From an uncultured Fodinibius sp. (lineage in GTDB: Bacteria > Bacteroidota > Rhodothermia > Balneolales > Balneolaceae), in contig CAJXMW010000001.1 in assembly GCA_913056235.1 (NCBI GenBank), positions 1,116,001 to 1,180,000 on the forward strand: a DNA stretch of 64,000 nt, written 5' to 3'. The position numbers and the translations under genes were made by a program. The notes beneath the pieces are model-generated. The model ran no database searches. It was not told the origin of the DNA and saw only the letters and a program-made list of their open reading frames with translations. Positions 30,263 through 39,630 of the stretch are shown here, one piece after another. The first letter of the stretch is position 1. Each line of letters starts with the position of its first letter.

Positions 30263-30946
30263 ATGGATATAGGACAGGTAAATGCACAGGCACAGTTAGC
30301 CTCGCAAAACGATAAGTCTTTAACAGGAAATAGTAAACTTGGACAAGACCAGTTCTTGCAGCTTCTGGTGGCACAGATGCAGAACCAGGATCCAATAAAT
30401 CCTATGGATGGCAAAGAGTTTGCCTCGCAGCTTGCTCAGTTTAATTCGGTTGATCAGCTGATAGGGGTTAATAATGGATTGTCTGAGCTGGGTCAGAGTC
30501 AGCAATTAATGCGGGCCGAGTTGACCAACTCGATGGCATCGTCACTAACGGGCAAGCAGGTACGAGCGCTGAGTAGCAATGTGAATTTACAAGCTGGCGA
30601 AGATGCCAATATCAACTATGACTTGAACAATTCTGCAAGTGAAGTAGAAATTGTTATTCGTGACTCTTCAGGAAAGGAAGTACGTCGTGAAACAGTTGAT
30701 GGCGCTGCAGCAGGAGACAATAGTTGGAGTTGGGATGGCAAAAGTAATGACGGTGTAGATGTACCCGATGGCCAATACAATGTAGAGATTAATGCCACCA
30801 ATGGAGATGACAGTGTCAAAGCACGGATGTTTATAGAAGGAACCGCCAATAAAATACGGTTTACCGGAGCAGGGGTTCGAGTGTCAATTGATGGGGTAGA
30901 AGTACCAATCGGTGATATTGAAACAGTAGCAGCAAGTGAAAAGTAA
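30263..30946 (+). CDS. flgD: Flagellar hook assembly protein FlgD
   Basis: 227 aa; LGQDQFLQLLVAQMQNQDPINPMDGKEFASQLAQFNSVDQL. Confidence 0.95.
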   Translation: MDIGQVNAQAQLASQNDKSLTGNSKLGQDQFLQLLVAQMQNQDPINPMDGKEFASQLAQFNSVDQLIGVNNGLSELGQSQQLMRAELTNSMASSLTGKQVRALSSNVNLQAGEDANINYDLNNSASEVEIVIRDSSGKEVRRETVDGAAAGDNSWSWDGKSNDGVDVPDGQYNVEINATNGDDSVKARMFIEGTANKIRFTGAGVRVSIDGVEVPIGDIETVAASEK

Positions 30947-31033
30947 GCACGAAAACAAACAAATCAGTTTAATAACAATCATACAGTGAATATTAGTAGT
31001 AGAAAGCTGTACTTATAAAAACAGGAGTAAGTT

Positions 31034-32653
31034 ATGTCTTTAATTAAATCGCTAAATTCAGGTGTAAGTGGATTAAAGAGTTTCCAAACAAAGATGGACA
31101 CAATTGGAAACAATATTGCGAATGTAAATACTACAGGATTTAAATCCTCGAGGGTTACATTTTCGGAATTGATGAACGAGAATATCGGTGGATCAGGAGG
31201 CGGGGAGTCAGCTCCTTCACTGAGCAATCAGGTAGGCCTTGGGGTGCGGGTAGCCTCTGTAGATCGTGATTTTAGCCAGGGTACAATCGCAAATACCGGA
31301 AGGACTACTGATCTTGCCATTGAAGGAGATGGTTATTTTGTGGTTAATAATGGATCACAGGATCTGATGACACGAGCAGGAAATTTTACTTTCAACAAGG
31401 ATGGTAATCTGGTAGATCAGACAGGTAATTATGTGCAGGGGTATAATGCCAACGACTCTGGGAATATTCTTGGTGGGGGGGCAACTGACAACGTACAAGT
31501 TGATTTTGAAAATGTGTTAGAACCTCAACGAACAAACGAGGTAAATGTAGGTGGTAACCTAAATTCTAATACAAGTACGGCACAGATCGTTCAAGCTCAG
31601 AGCTCATTTACTGATAGCAGTGGTAACATTGCATCATCAACAACGCAGCTAAATGATCTGAGTCAAACGACTACTAACTTTGATGGCAGCGAAACTATTA
31701 CCGTCAATTATGTAGATGGTGATGGGAATACCCAAACAGCTGATTATAATTTGACGGGGGCCAGTGACACAATCGGCGATGTCGTTAATGGATTAAATGG
31801 TAATATCAGTGAAGGTGAGTTAACGCTGGTCGATGGTATGCTTAAGTTGAAGTCAGATTCGTTGGGTGACAGTGACCTTGATGTGGACTCAATTACTATA
31901 AGTGGTGGAACCGGTAATATGAACACTCCGGGATTCCAGGTTACGCAAGAGGGGGAAACGGGTACGAAAACAATGAGTACTACTGTGTATGACGACCTTG
32001 GTCAAGAGCACTCACTGTTGGTGGACTTTACGCAAACTGGTCCCAATCAGTGGGATTATGAAGCTACTTTTGCTGATGGAGAGGAAATTACGGGTGGGGC
32101 TGCAACAGGCTCCGTTACGTTTGATGAACTGGGACAGATTGATTCTGGTGATACATTTAACATTGAGTTCAATCCGGGTAACGGCGCAAGTACAACCAAT
32201 TTTGGAGTAAATCTTGGAAGCGCTGGAGGAACTGATTTTACTCAGTATTCAGGGGCCAATACCGCTAAGGTATTAAGCCAGGATGGCTATACTCAGGGGT
32301 CGCTTGTCGATGTACGCATTGACGGAGACGGCCGCGTTCAAGGGGTGTATGATAATGGACAGAATCAGAATTTGGCCCAGCTGGCTCTCGGCAATGTCCA
32401 AAATGAAGATGGACTAGAGATGGTTGGAGGAGGACTTTTCAGAGCTACATCCGCAGCTGGTGAAGTCTTTGTGGATACTGCTGATAACGTAGCAAACAGC
32501 AGTATTCAGTCCGGATCTCTGGAAGGATCAAACGTTGATTTAGCTCAAGAATTTACGGAGATGATTACTTCGCAACGAGCCTATCAGTCGAGTGCGCGTG
32601 TTATCAGTACCTCTGATGAGATGCTCACCGAAGCAGTGAATCTCAAGCGATAA
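31034..32653 (+). CDS. flgE: Flagellar hook protein FlgE
   Basis: 539 aa; KMDTIGNNIANVNTTGFKSSRVTFSE, C-terminal MITSQRAYQSSARVISTSDEMLTEAVNLKR. Confidence 0.95.
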   Translation: MSLIKSLNSGVSGLKSFQTKMDTIGNNIANVNTTGFKSSRVTFSELMNENIGGSGGGESAPSLSNQVGLGVRVASVDRDFSQGTIANTGRTTDLAIEGDGYFVVNNGSQDLMTRAGNFTFNKDGNLVDQTGNYVQGYNANDSGNILGGGATDNVQVDFENVLEPQRTNEVNVGGNLNSNTSTAQIVQAQSSFTDSSGNIASSTTQLNDLSQTTTNFDGSETITVNYVDGDGNTQTADYNLTGASDTIGDVVNGLNGNISEGELTLVDGMLKLKSDSLGDSDLDVDSITISGGTGNMNTPGFQVTQEGETGTKTMSTTVYDDLGQEHSLLVDFTQTGPNQWDYEATFADGEEITGGAATGSVTFDELGQIDSGDTFNIEFNPGNGASTTNFGVNLGSAGGTDFTQYSGANTAKVLSQDGYTQGSLVDVRIDGDGRVQGVYDNGQNQNLAQLALGNVQNEDGLEMVGGGLFRATSAAGEVFVDTADNVANSSIQSGSLEGSNVDLAQEFTEMITSQRAYQSSARVISTSDEMLTEAVNLKR

Positions 32654-32693
32654 TGGGATAAGAAGCCCACTTCATAATTGGCAGGTAGCTAAT

Positions 32694-32736
32694 GCCCCGG
32701 ATTTGTATTGGGAGATACAGGTTCGGGGCTTTTTAT
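32694..32736 (+). terminator. Rho-independent terminator after flgE
   Basis: GCCCCGGA ... TTCGGGGC with inner TGTAT/ATACA pairing, followed by TTTTTAT. Confidence 0.75.
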
Positions 32737-32850
32737 ATTTGTTGATCTTTTGTACCACGGAAAAATTTTGAAATAGCCTTTCTCGTCAAAGCCTTTTGAT
32801 AAAACACAGTTATAGCTTTTGGCACTCTCTTCTTTCTCCATTTTTCTTAT

Positions 32851-32876
32851 TAAGAAAAGAATTAATTAGACGATAA
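32851..32876 (+). promoter_or_regulatory. Candidate sigma28 promoter for motA
   Basis: TAAG (32851-32854)-N14-GACGATAA (32869-32876). Confidence 0.6.
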
Positions 32877-32884
32877 GCCTACAT

Positions 32885-33769
32885 ATGTTAGATAGATCAA
32901 CAATCATAGGATTTGTATCAGGGTTCACATTAATTCTGCTGGCCATTGTTCTTCAGGGGAATCTGATGATATTTGCAAGTATGTCATCATTCCTGATTGT
33001 AGCCGGCGGTGTTTTAGCCGCTACATTGGTAAACTATAGTTACGAAAACATTAAGTATAGTTTTAAGGTGATTAGCAAAATGATGGGGGCCAAATCGGTT
33101 GATTTACGAACTGATATGGAGTTGATGCGTATGTTTGCCAAGAAGGTTCGAACTGATGGCATCCTTGTACTTGACGATGAAATAGGAAGCATTGAAAATG
33201 ATTTTCTGAAGAATGCCCTTCAGTTAGCCGTTGATGGATATAATAAAGATAGTTTAGGTAACATCCTTAATGATGAAATTCAAAGTCAAAAGCGCCAATT
33301 GTCAATATCGGTCAAAGTACTGGATTCGATGTCGGAATATGCTCCTGCATTTGGAATGATTGGAACATTGATCGGTATGATTCTGATGCTTCAAAATATT
33401 AATGATCCCGAATCACTGGGAGCTGGTTTAGCGGTTGCTCTTATTACCACTCTTTACGGGACGATATTTGCGAACATGATTTTAGGACCGTTGGCGGGGA
33501 AATTAGAATATTTGAGCAAATTAGATCTGAATCGAAAAGAAATGTTCCGTGTGGGCATTCTTTCAATAATACAAGAAGAGAACCCGCGTATTATGGAAAA
33601 TAAGATGCTCATATATCTTGAGCCTAAAAAAAGAGCAGAGTACAAGAAATATCACGAAAAACAATCATATGGTACAGATCGCGTAGATCGACTTTACCAA
33701 AAATGGCCTAAATATCAGACTGAAGAATGGGAGAAATTGAACGAGAATCTGGAAGTGGAAACTGGCTGA
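32885..33769 (+). CDS. motA: Flagellar stator protein MotA
   Basis: 294 aa; APAFGMIGTLIGMILMLQNINDPESLGAGLAVALITTLYGTIFANMILGPLAGKL. Confidence 0.95.
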   Translation: MLDRSTIIGFVSGFTLILLAIVLQGNLMIFASMSSFLIVAGGVLAATLVNYSYENIKYSFKVISKMMGAKSVDLRTDMELMRMFAKKVRTDGILVLDDEIGSIENDFLKNALQLAVDGYNKDSLGNILNDEIQSQKRQLSISVKVLDSMSEYAPAFGMIGTLIGMILMLQNINDPESLGAGLAVALITTLYGTIFANMILGPLAGKLEYLSKLDLNRKEMFRVGILSIIQEENPRIMENKMLIYLEPKKRAEYKKYHEKQSYGTDRVDRLYQKWPKYQTEEWEKLNENLEVETG

Positions 33770-34467
33770 CAACATACAGCGACATGGTTACGCTGTTGTT
33801 AGTCTTTTTTGTATTGCTGTATGTGATGACTCCGGGTATTGACGAGTCTACATTCAATGATATCATGTCCTATTTTCAGTCTTCTACCAGCGTTGTCTTT
33901 GATAAAGAGGCAGCCAGTAAAAAACAGGATGATGGACAAATGAGAGAAGAATGGCAGGATGTAAAAAAGTTTTTGGAAAAGCAGGGATATTCTGAGGAGG
34001 CAAATATTGAAAAAACAGATGAAGGAGTTAAGATAACTCTTAATGATTCTCTGACGTTTAACAGTGGTTCCGCACAGCTTCTGGCACGTTCAGAAACGGT
34101 GTTGGGGCGAATTGCAGAAGCTATTGGATCGGATGTTAAAGAGGTTAAAACGCATGGACATACAGATAATATGCCCATATCAAAGAGTTCGATATATCGT
34201 ACGAATTGGCATTTGGGCGCGGCGCGGGCTGTATCGGTGGTACTATTCCTAAATGATTCCGCAGATCTTTCTGCAAGTAAATTTGAGGCGAGTAGCTATG
34301 GCGAATATCGACCGGTTGATACAAATGAAACTCCCGAAGGACGTCGTCGGAACAGGCGGGTAGAGATATACATCAATTATGAGCAGGAGCAGCAGAATAT
34401 CAAGGTTGATATGTCCAAGCTGGATGTTGATTCTTTGCGCAAGGTTGTGATGAAAAAAAAGAATTAA
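33727..34467 (+). CDS. motB: Flagellar stator protein MotB (OmpA-like)
   Basis: 246 aa; NWLTTYSDMVTLLLVFFVLLYVM plug/TM and OmpA-like VKTHGHTDNMPI...RRRNRRVEIYI; overlaps motA by 43 bp. Confidence 0.93.
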   Translation: MGEIERESGSGNWLTTYSDMVTLLLVFFVLLYVMTPGIDESTFNDIMSYFQSSTSVVFDKEAASKKQDDGQMREEWQDVKKFLEKQGYSEEANIEKTDEGVKITLNDSLTFNSGSAQLLARSETVLGRIAEAIGSDVKEVKTHGHTDNMPISKSSIYRTNWHLGAARAVSVVLFLNDSADLSASKFEASSYGEYRPVDTNETPEGRRRNRRVEIYINYEQEQQNIKVDMSKLDVDSLRKVVMKKKN

Positions 34468-34479
34468 GAGGTAATTCCT

Positions 34480-34962
34480 ATGGCAAACAAGAAAACTTCA
34501 GTTAAAGATAAGAAGAAATCGAAGCAGTCAATTTTTCGACGATTTGGAAAATATTTCCTGATTTTGTTTTTGGTTTTAGGTCAGGTATTTGTCGCTTATT
34601 CCATAGTGAATAAAAATTATGACGCTATTTATGGCTATACCCAAAGCTTAGTACCTGTAGAACGTGGTAAAGCAGAGCTTAAGGAGATCATCGTAAATCC
34701 GGCAGATACCAATGGTCAGCGTTATTTATTGGTCCAATTTTCCCTTGAGTTGGCTAGTATAGAGGATCAGGCGGTAATTGAAGAGCATCGATCTAAAATT
34801 CGCGATAACATCATAAAATACCTGTCTGCAAAAACAGTGGCTGAGATACAGGGTACTAAGGATAAAGAAGATCTACGTGTGGAATTGATTCAAGTAATTA
34901 ATGACGCAATAGATTCTCGTTCGGTACGCAATTTGTACTACTCTAAATACGTAATGCAATGA
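34480..34962 (+). CDS. fliL: Flagellar basal body-associated protein FliL
   Basis: 160 aa; single N-terminal TM and FliL-like domain, position motB-fliL-fliM. Confidence 0.85.
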   Translation: MANKKTSVKDKKKSKQSIFRRFGKYFLILFLVLGQVFVAYSIVNKNYDAIYGYTQSLVPVERGKAELKEIIVNPADTNGQRYLLVQFSLELASIEDQAVIEEHRSKIRDNIIKYLSAKTVAEIQGTKDKEDLRVELIQVINDAIDSRSVRNLYYSKYVMQ

Positions 34963-34992
34963 TGGAATTAATATCCGAACGAAACAATATTT

Positions 34993-35928
34993 ATGGAATC
35001 GCCAGAGTCTGGGCAGCAGCTCGCAGATGTTAAATATGTAGAGACCTACGACTTTAAACAGCCTAAGCTGTTTAGTAAGGAGATTATGCGTAACCTCCGT
35101 TCGTTGCACGATATTTTTGCTCGTAGTGTCAGCCGTATTTTCAGCAGTGCATTGCGTGCAAAAGTGGATGTGGGTTTGGAGAAAATTGAACAAATTTCCT
35201 CCAGCAAATTCATCAATAAGATTAAAAGCCCGAGCGTAATTTATTTATTGTCGGTTGATGATTCTTCGGGCAATATTATTATGGTGATGCCTCCGGGATT
35301 CTGTACTCATCTTGTAGAACGACAGAGCGGTGGATATGGCGGAGACCTTTCAGAACGTCGTACGCTTACAATAATTGAGGAAAAAATTATTTCTCGTATC
35401 GTGCGAAGCATTAACGAGGAAATCATGAAGGCTTGGGAGCCTTACATGGAGTTCGAGATCAAGTCATCAACGTACGAGAGCAAGCCCGAGAATATTCATT
35501 TGGCCTCGGTTGATCCCACTATTGTAGTAGGAATTTCGGTGACTTTTGGAGACCGAAAGGTCAATTTTCATCTCTCTTACCCCTATAGCCTTTTAAAAGA
35601 GGCGATGAATAATTCGGTATTAAAGAAAGGAAAAAAGACCGAAACGGTAGAGCTTTCCGATGAGCAACTGGAATCATACAAGTATACCCTTTCGAATGCC
35701 GGTGTTAGTATTAAGCCACTTCTGGGTGAAACTACTTTGTCTATACAAAATATTCTTGATCTCAAAGAAGGAGATGTAATACCGCTTGAGCAGCGAGCTG
35801 ATCAGCCATTAAAGGTGAAGGTAAATAATGTTCATAAGATGTCGGCTTATCCCGGAGTTTTACGTGGACGTCGTGCTGTCAAAATTTATGATATGATAGA
35901 AGAGATTAACGAACAGGAAGTTATATAA
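34993..35928 (+). CDS. fliM: Flagellar motor switch protein FliM
   Basis: 311 aa; VETYDFKQPKLFSKEIMRNLRSLHDIFARSVSRIFSSALR, C-terminal SpoA domain. Confidence 0.94.
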   Translation: MESPESGQQLADVKYVETYDFKQPKLFSKEIMRNLRSLHDIFARSVSRIFSSALRAKVDVGLEKIEQISSSKFINKIKSPSVIYLLSVDDSSGNIIMVMPPGFCTHLVERQSGGYGGDLSERRTLTIIEEKIISRIVRSINEEIMKAWEPYMEFEIKSSTYESKPENIHLASVDPTIVVGISVTFGDRKVNFHLSYPYSLLKEAMNNSVLKKGKKTETVELSDEQLESYKYTLSNAGVSIKPLLGETTLSIQNILDLKEGDVIPLEQRADQPLKVKVNNVHKMSAYPGVLRGRRAVKIYDMIEEINEQEVI

Positions 35929-35937
35929 AGTTTAATT

Positions 35938-36924
35938 ATGGATATCCTAAAAGAAACCTTAGAGCAATATGTACCAACGATAGAGGAGTTTTTAACCTCT
36001 ATCTTGCTTGAAGAAACAGATATTGAAGTAGACGCTTTTCAAGAAGTAAAAAATGACATTGCCTTAGAGCATCTCAATGATACGGATGTATATCTGTATA
36101 CCCGGGAGCAGAATATTAGTTCGGATGTGATCATTGTACTTGACCAAGAATGGTTTGGACTGCTGTCAAGTATTATGCTGGGGATTGAAGAAAAAGAGAA
36201 AAATGAGCAAACCATTGGCTTGCTTGAAGAGTTTGCTGACGACCTTGCGGAAGTGATTAAAGAAGAAGCTTCATCAAATGGGTTGGAATTCGATTTTGGT
36301 GAGGTAAAGGTCTTGTCAAAAGCGGAGATGCAGGAAGAGCTGTCCCATGAAAAGTATATTTGGACCAAGCTTGATATTGAAGGCATTGCCGACGAGGTGG
36401 TTCGGGCAGAGTTTTTACTGGGCGATCCGGAAACGGAGATAGAAAAAGAAGAGCCTGAGGAAGAGGACGACGAATCTGAAGAAGAAACGATGAGGGAACT
36501 GAGTTCGCTTGAAGAAAGTGATGATGAGGATTTTTCTACCATCAATACAAGAGCCGAGCCTAAAGAGCGTAAGAAAGAGAAGGTGATATCGGCGCGTCAT
36601 ATTGAATTTGCAGAATTTGCCGAAGAAAATGGAAACGGCAATGGGGAAGTTCACAGCATGGATCTTTTGAAGGATGTGGATCTTGACGTTTCTGTTGAAC
36701 TGGGCCGCATTGAACTGCCGTTAGGCAAAGTGCTGGAATTGGCCAAAGGTTCGGTAATTGAGCTTGAAAAGCTGGCTGGTGAGCCGGTTGATATTCTGGT
36801 AAATGGCAACCGCATTGCGCTTGGTGAAGTGGTGGTAATTGATGAACACTTCGGAGTTCGTATATCGAGCCTGGTAACTACAAAGAAACGTTTAGCAAAG
36901 ATTAAAAATGGATCTGAGGGATAA
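35938..36924 (+). CDS. fliN: Motor switch protein FliN/FliY with N-terminal CheC/CheX-like domain
   Basis: 328 aa; C-terminal SpoA: DVDLDVSVELGRIELPLGKVLELAKGSVIELEKLAGEPVDILVNGNRIALGEVVVIDEHFGVRIS. Confidence 0.9.
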   Translation: MDILKETLEQYVPTIEEFLTSILLEETDIEVDAFQEVKNDIALEHLNDTDVYLYTREQNISSDVIIVLDQEWFGLLSSIMLGIEEKEKNEQTIGLLEEFADDLAEVIKEEASSNGLEFDFGEVKVLSKAEMQEELSHEKYIWTKLDIEGIADEVVRAEFLLGDPETEIEKEEPEEEDDESEEETMRELSSLEESDDEDFSTINTRAEPKERKKEKVISARHIEFAEFAEENGNGNGEVHSMDLLKDVDLDVSVELGRIELPLGKVLELAKGSVIELEKLAGEPVDILVNGNRIALGEVVVIDEHFGVRISSLVTTKKRLAKIKNGSEG

Positions 36925-37468
36925 GCTTGCTTCGCTGGACGTTGCACCCAGTAAAATTCTAAAAATTGTACTTGGCCTGGCAGTAATACTGTTGCTGATG
37001 TGGTTGTTTACCCTGTCTCATGTCGATTACAATCAGAAGCCGGATGCCGAAAAATATATCAAGTCGCAAGCCAAGGCTGATTCTACTGAGGTTATTGCAA
37101 CCAACGGGCAAGAGGATCAGGCAAAAGAAATTCAATCTTATGAGCAGTCATCAGGAGTGTTTACAAACGGGCTTATTACTTTTTTAGTACTGCTGGTTGT
37201 TTTAATCATGGTTTGGTTCTGGATTGACCGTAAACAATCTGGTCATACCAAGAGCGGAAATCGAGAATTGGATGCCCAGATACTTGGGGAAGGGGCAAAA
37301 TTAAAAATCATCCAAATAAATGAAGAAGTATGGGTGGTTGGAGTTACATCAAGTTCAGTGAACTTGCTACACCGTTATACACAAGAAGAATGGAAGGAAG
37401 AAGTTCATGAGCAGGATACAAAGAATAAGGACTTATTTGGGAAGCTTTTTAAGAGTCAGATGTCGTAA
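36908..37468 (+). CDS. fliO: Flagellar biosynthesis protein FliO-like
   Basis: 186 aa; TM segments, LKIIQINEEVWVVGVTSSSVNLLHRY, position fliN-fliO-fliP. Confidence 0.75.
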   Translation: MDLRDKLASLDVAPSKILKIVLGLAVILLLMWLFTLSHVDYNQKPDAEKYIKSQAKADSTEVIATNGQEDQAKEIQSYEQSSGVFTNGLITFLVLLVVLIMVWFWIDRKQSGHTKSGNRELDAQILGEGAKLKIIQINEEVWVVGVTSSSVNLLHRYTQEEWKEEVHEQDTKNKDLFGKLFKSQMS

Positions 37469-37469
37469 T

Positions 37470-38264
37470 ATGATTTTTTGGAGAACTATTTCGTGGAAAA
37501 AAGTTGGGATTATGGCTGGGCTGCTCATGTTAATTATGCCGGCCAGCAGTTGGGCAAGTTCGTTTTCCTATGGAGGATTTAATGTAACATCATTTTTACA
37601 GGCAACGCCCCCTTTTAATTTGGGGATCGAGGGGGAAGATCTTACAGTAGCCATACAGGCATTGATCCTGGTTACCATTTTATCGTTTGGGTCTGCATTT
37701 ATTACGATGATGACCAGTTTCACACGTATTGTTGTGGTCTTTTTCTTCTTACGGATGGGCTTGGGCACTCAACAGTCGCCCCCAAACAAAGTATTAATAG
37801 GACTGGCACTTTTTCTGACCATTTTTATTATGATGCCCACTTTTGAGCAAGTTAATGAGGAGGCGGTGCAGCCTTATTTAAATGAAGAAATAACACAAAT
37901 GGAAGCATTGGGAGAGGCCGCAACTCCGCTTAAAGAATTTATGACTAAGCAGACACGTGAAAAAGAACTGCTCTTTTTTATGGATATGGTAGATATGGAA
38001 TCAGTAAGTAGCCCAGATGAGATTCCCTTTTATGTTGTGGTTCCTTCGTTTGTAATGAGTGAGCTACGAGTGGCGTTTCAGATCGGCTTTATGATATACT
38101 TGCCATTTGTAGTAATTGATTTGGTTGTGTCTGCAGTGCTGCTTTCTATGGGGATCATGTTTTTGCCCCCGGTACTGGTTTCACTACCGTTTAAAATACT
38201 GGTGTTTGTGCTTACCGACGGATGGTATTTGTTGGTACAATCCCTGGTGCAAAGTTTTAATTAA
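37470..38264 (+). CDS. fliP: Flagellar biosynthesis protein FliP (start uncertain)
   Basis: ILSFGSAFITMMTSFTRIVVVFFFLRMGLGTQQSPPNKVLIGLALFLT; track start is 37407, ATG at 37470 preferred because it clears fliO. Confidence 0.93.
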   Translation: MIFWRTISWKKVGIMAGLLMLIMPASSWASSFSYGGFNVTSFLQATPPFNLGIEGEDLTVAIQALILVTILSFGSAFITMMTSFTRIVVVFFFLRMGLGTQQSPPNKVLIGLALFLTIFIMMPTFEQVNEEAVQPYLNEEITQMEALGEAATPLKEFMTKQTREKELLFFMDMVDMESVSSPDEIPFYVVVPSFVMSELRVAFQIGFMIYLPFVVIDLVVSAVLLSMGIMFLPPVLVSLPFKILVFVLTDGWYLLVQSLVQSFN

Positions 38265-38278
38265 TAAGAAAAAAGATT

Positions 38279-38548
38279 ATGAATACAGAAACGGCGTTAT
38301 TTTGGTTACAAGAAATGTTAACGGCAGTAGTAACCTTATCTGCCCCACCGTTAATAGCTGCAGTAGTGGTTGGTTTGGCTGTTGCTATATTTCAGGCGGC
38401 GACTTCTATCCAGGAGCTTACCCTTAGTTATGTGCCTAAGATGGCTGTTGTTGCAATTATTCTATTCCTTTCGTTTGGTTTTATGTTGCAATATGCCATC
38501 GGATTCACAGAACGAATTTTTGAAATAATTCCTGAGTTGGTTAATTAG
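38279..38548 (+). CDS. fliQ: Flagellar biosynthesis protein FliQ
   Basis: 89 aa; ALFWLQEMLTAVVTLSAPPLIAAVVVGLAVAIFQAATSIQELTLSYVPKM. Confidence 0.96.
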   Translation: MNTETALFWLQEMLTAVVTLSAPPLIAAVVVGLAVAIFQAATSIQELTLSYVPKMAVVAIILFLSFGFMLQYAIGFTERIFEIIPELVN

Positions 38549-38581
38549 AATGCCATCGCGTAGTAAGATAACGGTGGCATA

Positions 38582-39358
38582 ATGGCACTGCTGTCATCCA
38601 ACTTTGTTTTAGCTCTTTTCCTGATATTTGTCCGGGTCAGTAGTCTCATTATGACGGCGCCTTATTTTAATTCTGCGGCCTTTCCGCGACGGGTTAAGCT
38701 GTTTTTGGCACTTATACTCACCTTTATCCTATCATTTGTAATTCCAAAGGAAAGTGTTTTGGGTCCGTTACAGCCAACGCTTCCTTTTATAGTTACAGCA
38801 GTAGTTATGGAGTTATTGGTGGGTGTTGCACTGGGCTTAGTCGGACAGCTGATATTTGCAGGTATAGAAATGGCGGGACGGCTTATCAGCCTCAAAATCA
38901 CGTTAAGTTTTGCCCAGATTGTGGATCCAATGTCTCAACAAAAGACTGACTTAGTGGGGAACCTCTTTAGTATGCTTGCCGTCCTAGTTTTTCTTTCTAT
39001 GGATGGAGACAAAATTTTTATAAATGGATTGGTAAAGAGTTTTGAGGTTATTCCTCTTAATCAGGCAAAGCTAACGCAGGCAGGTCCATTTATGCTTGAG
39101 GTAGCGAACTATCTCTTTGTGATTGCCGTACAGATCGCTGCTCCATTCCTGGTAGTGCTTTTTATTTTAGACCTCTCTCTGGCTATTTTTGCGCGTATTA
39201 TGCCCCAGGCTAATATCATGTTTATTGCTATTCCCATTAAATTGTTACTGGGCTTTACACTGCTTTCTTGGATGTTTCCCTACATGCCGGATGCCTTTAG
39301 TAAGATGTTCCATCGGCTGTTCCAGTACCTGGTGAATCTGCTGGGAACCATGGCTTAA
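38582..39358 (+). CDS. fliR: Flagellar biosynthesis protein FliR
   Basis: 258 aa polytopic; FVRVSSLIMTAPYFNSAAFPRRVKLFLALILTF. Confidence 0.94.
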   Translation: MALLSSNFVLALFLIFVRVSSLIMTAPYFNSAAFPRRVKLFLALILTFILSFVIPKESVLGPLQPTLPFIVTAVVMELLVGVALGLVGQLIFAGIEMAGRLISLKITLSFAQIVDPMSQQKTDLVGNLFSMLAVLVFLSMDGDKIFINGLVKSFEVIPLNQAKLTQAGPFMLEVANYLFVIAVQIAAPFLVVLFILDLSLAIFARIMPQANIMFIAIPIKLLLGFTLLSWMFPYMPDAFSKMFHRLFQYLVNLLGTMA

Positions 39359-39630
39359 CTGTACACCTCATATCTCTGATTTTCCCATTACTATTGAAGG
39401 TATGAGCTAATGCAAATGATTTAAGGGGACAACGTCTAAAATGTGGCGGCTTTTACAAGATTCAAGGTGACTTGTGCTGGTGTCTCTATAGATACTACTG
39501 CATCACCAAGCGATGGTAGGTAAACCTTATAAGCTTAGGGCCTTAGCTTGTGAGCAGGACAATAGGGTACAGTATCCCCGGAAACAAAGGGAGACAGGAA
39601 TAGTAAAGATGATTTCTTATTGAAAAGGGA

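Noticed and set aside
36039-36545. Reverse-strand 168-aa Ser-rich ORF opposite fliN
   Set aside because: Antisense image of the acidic Glu/Asp-rich FliN linker.
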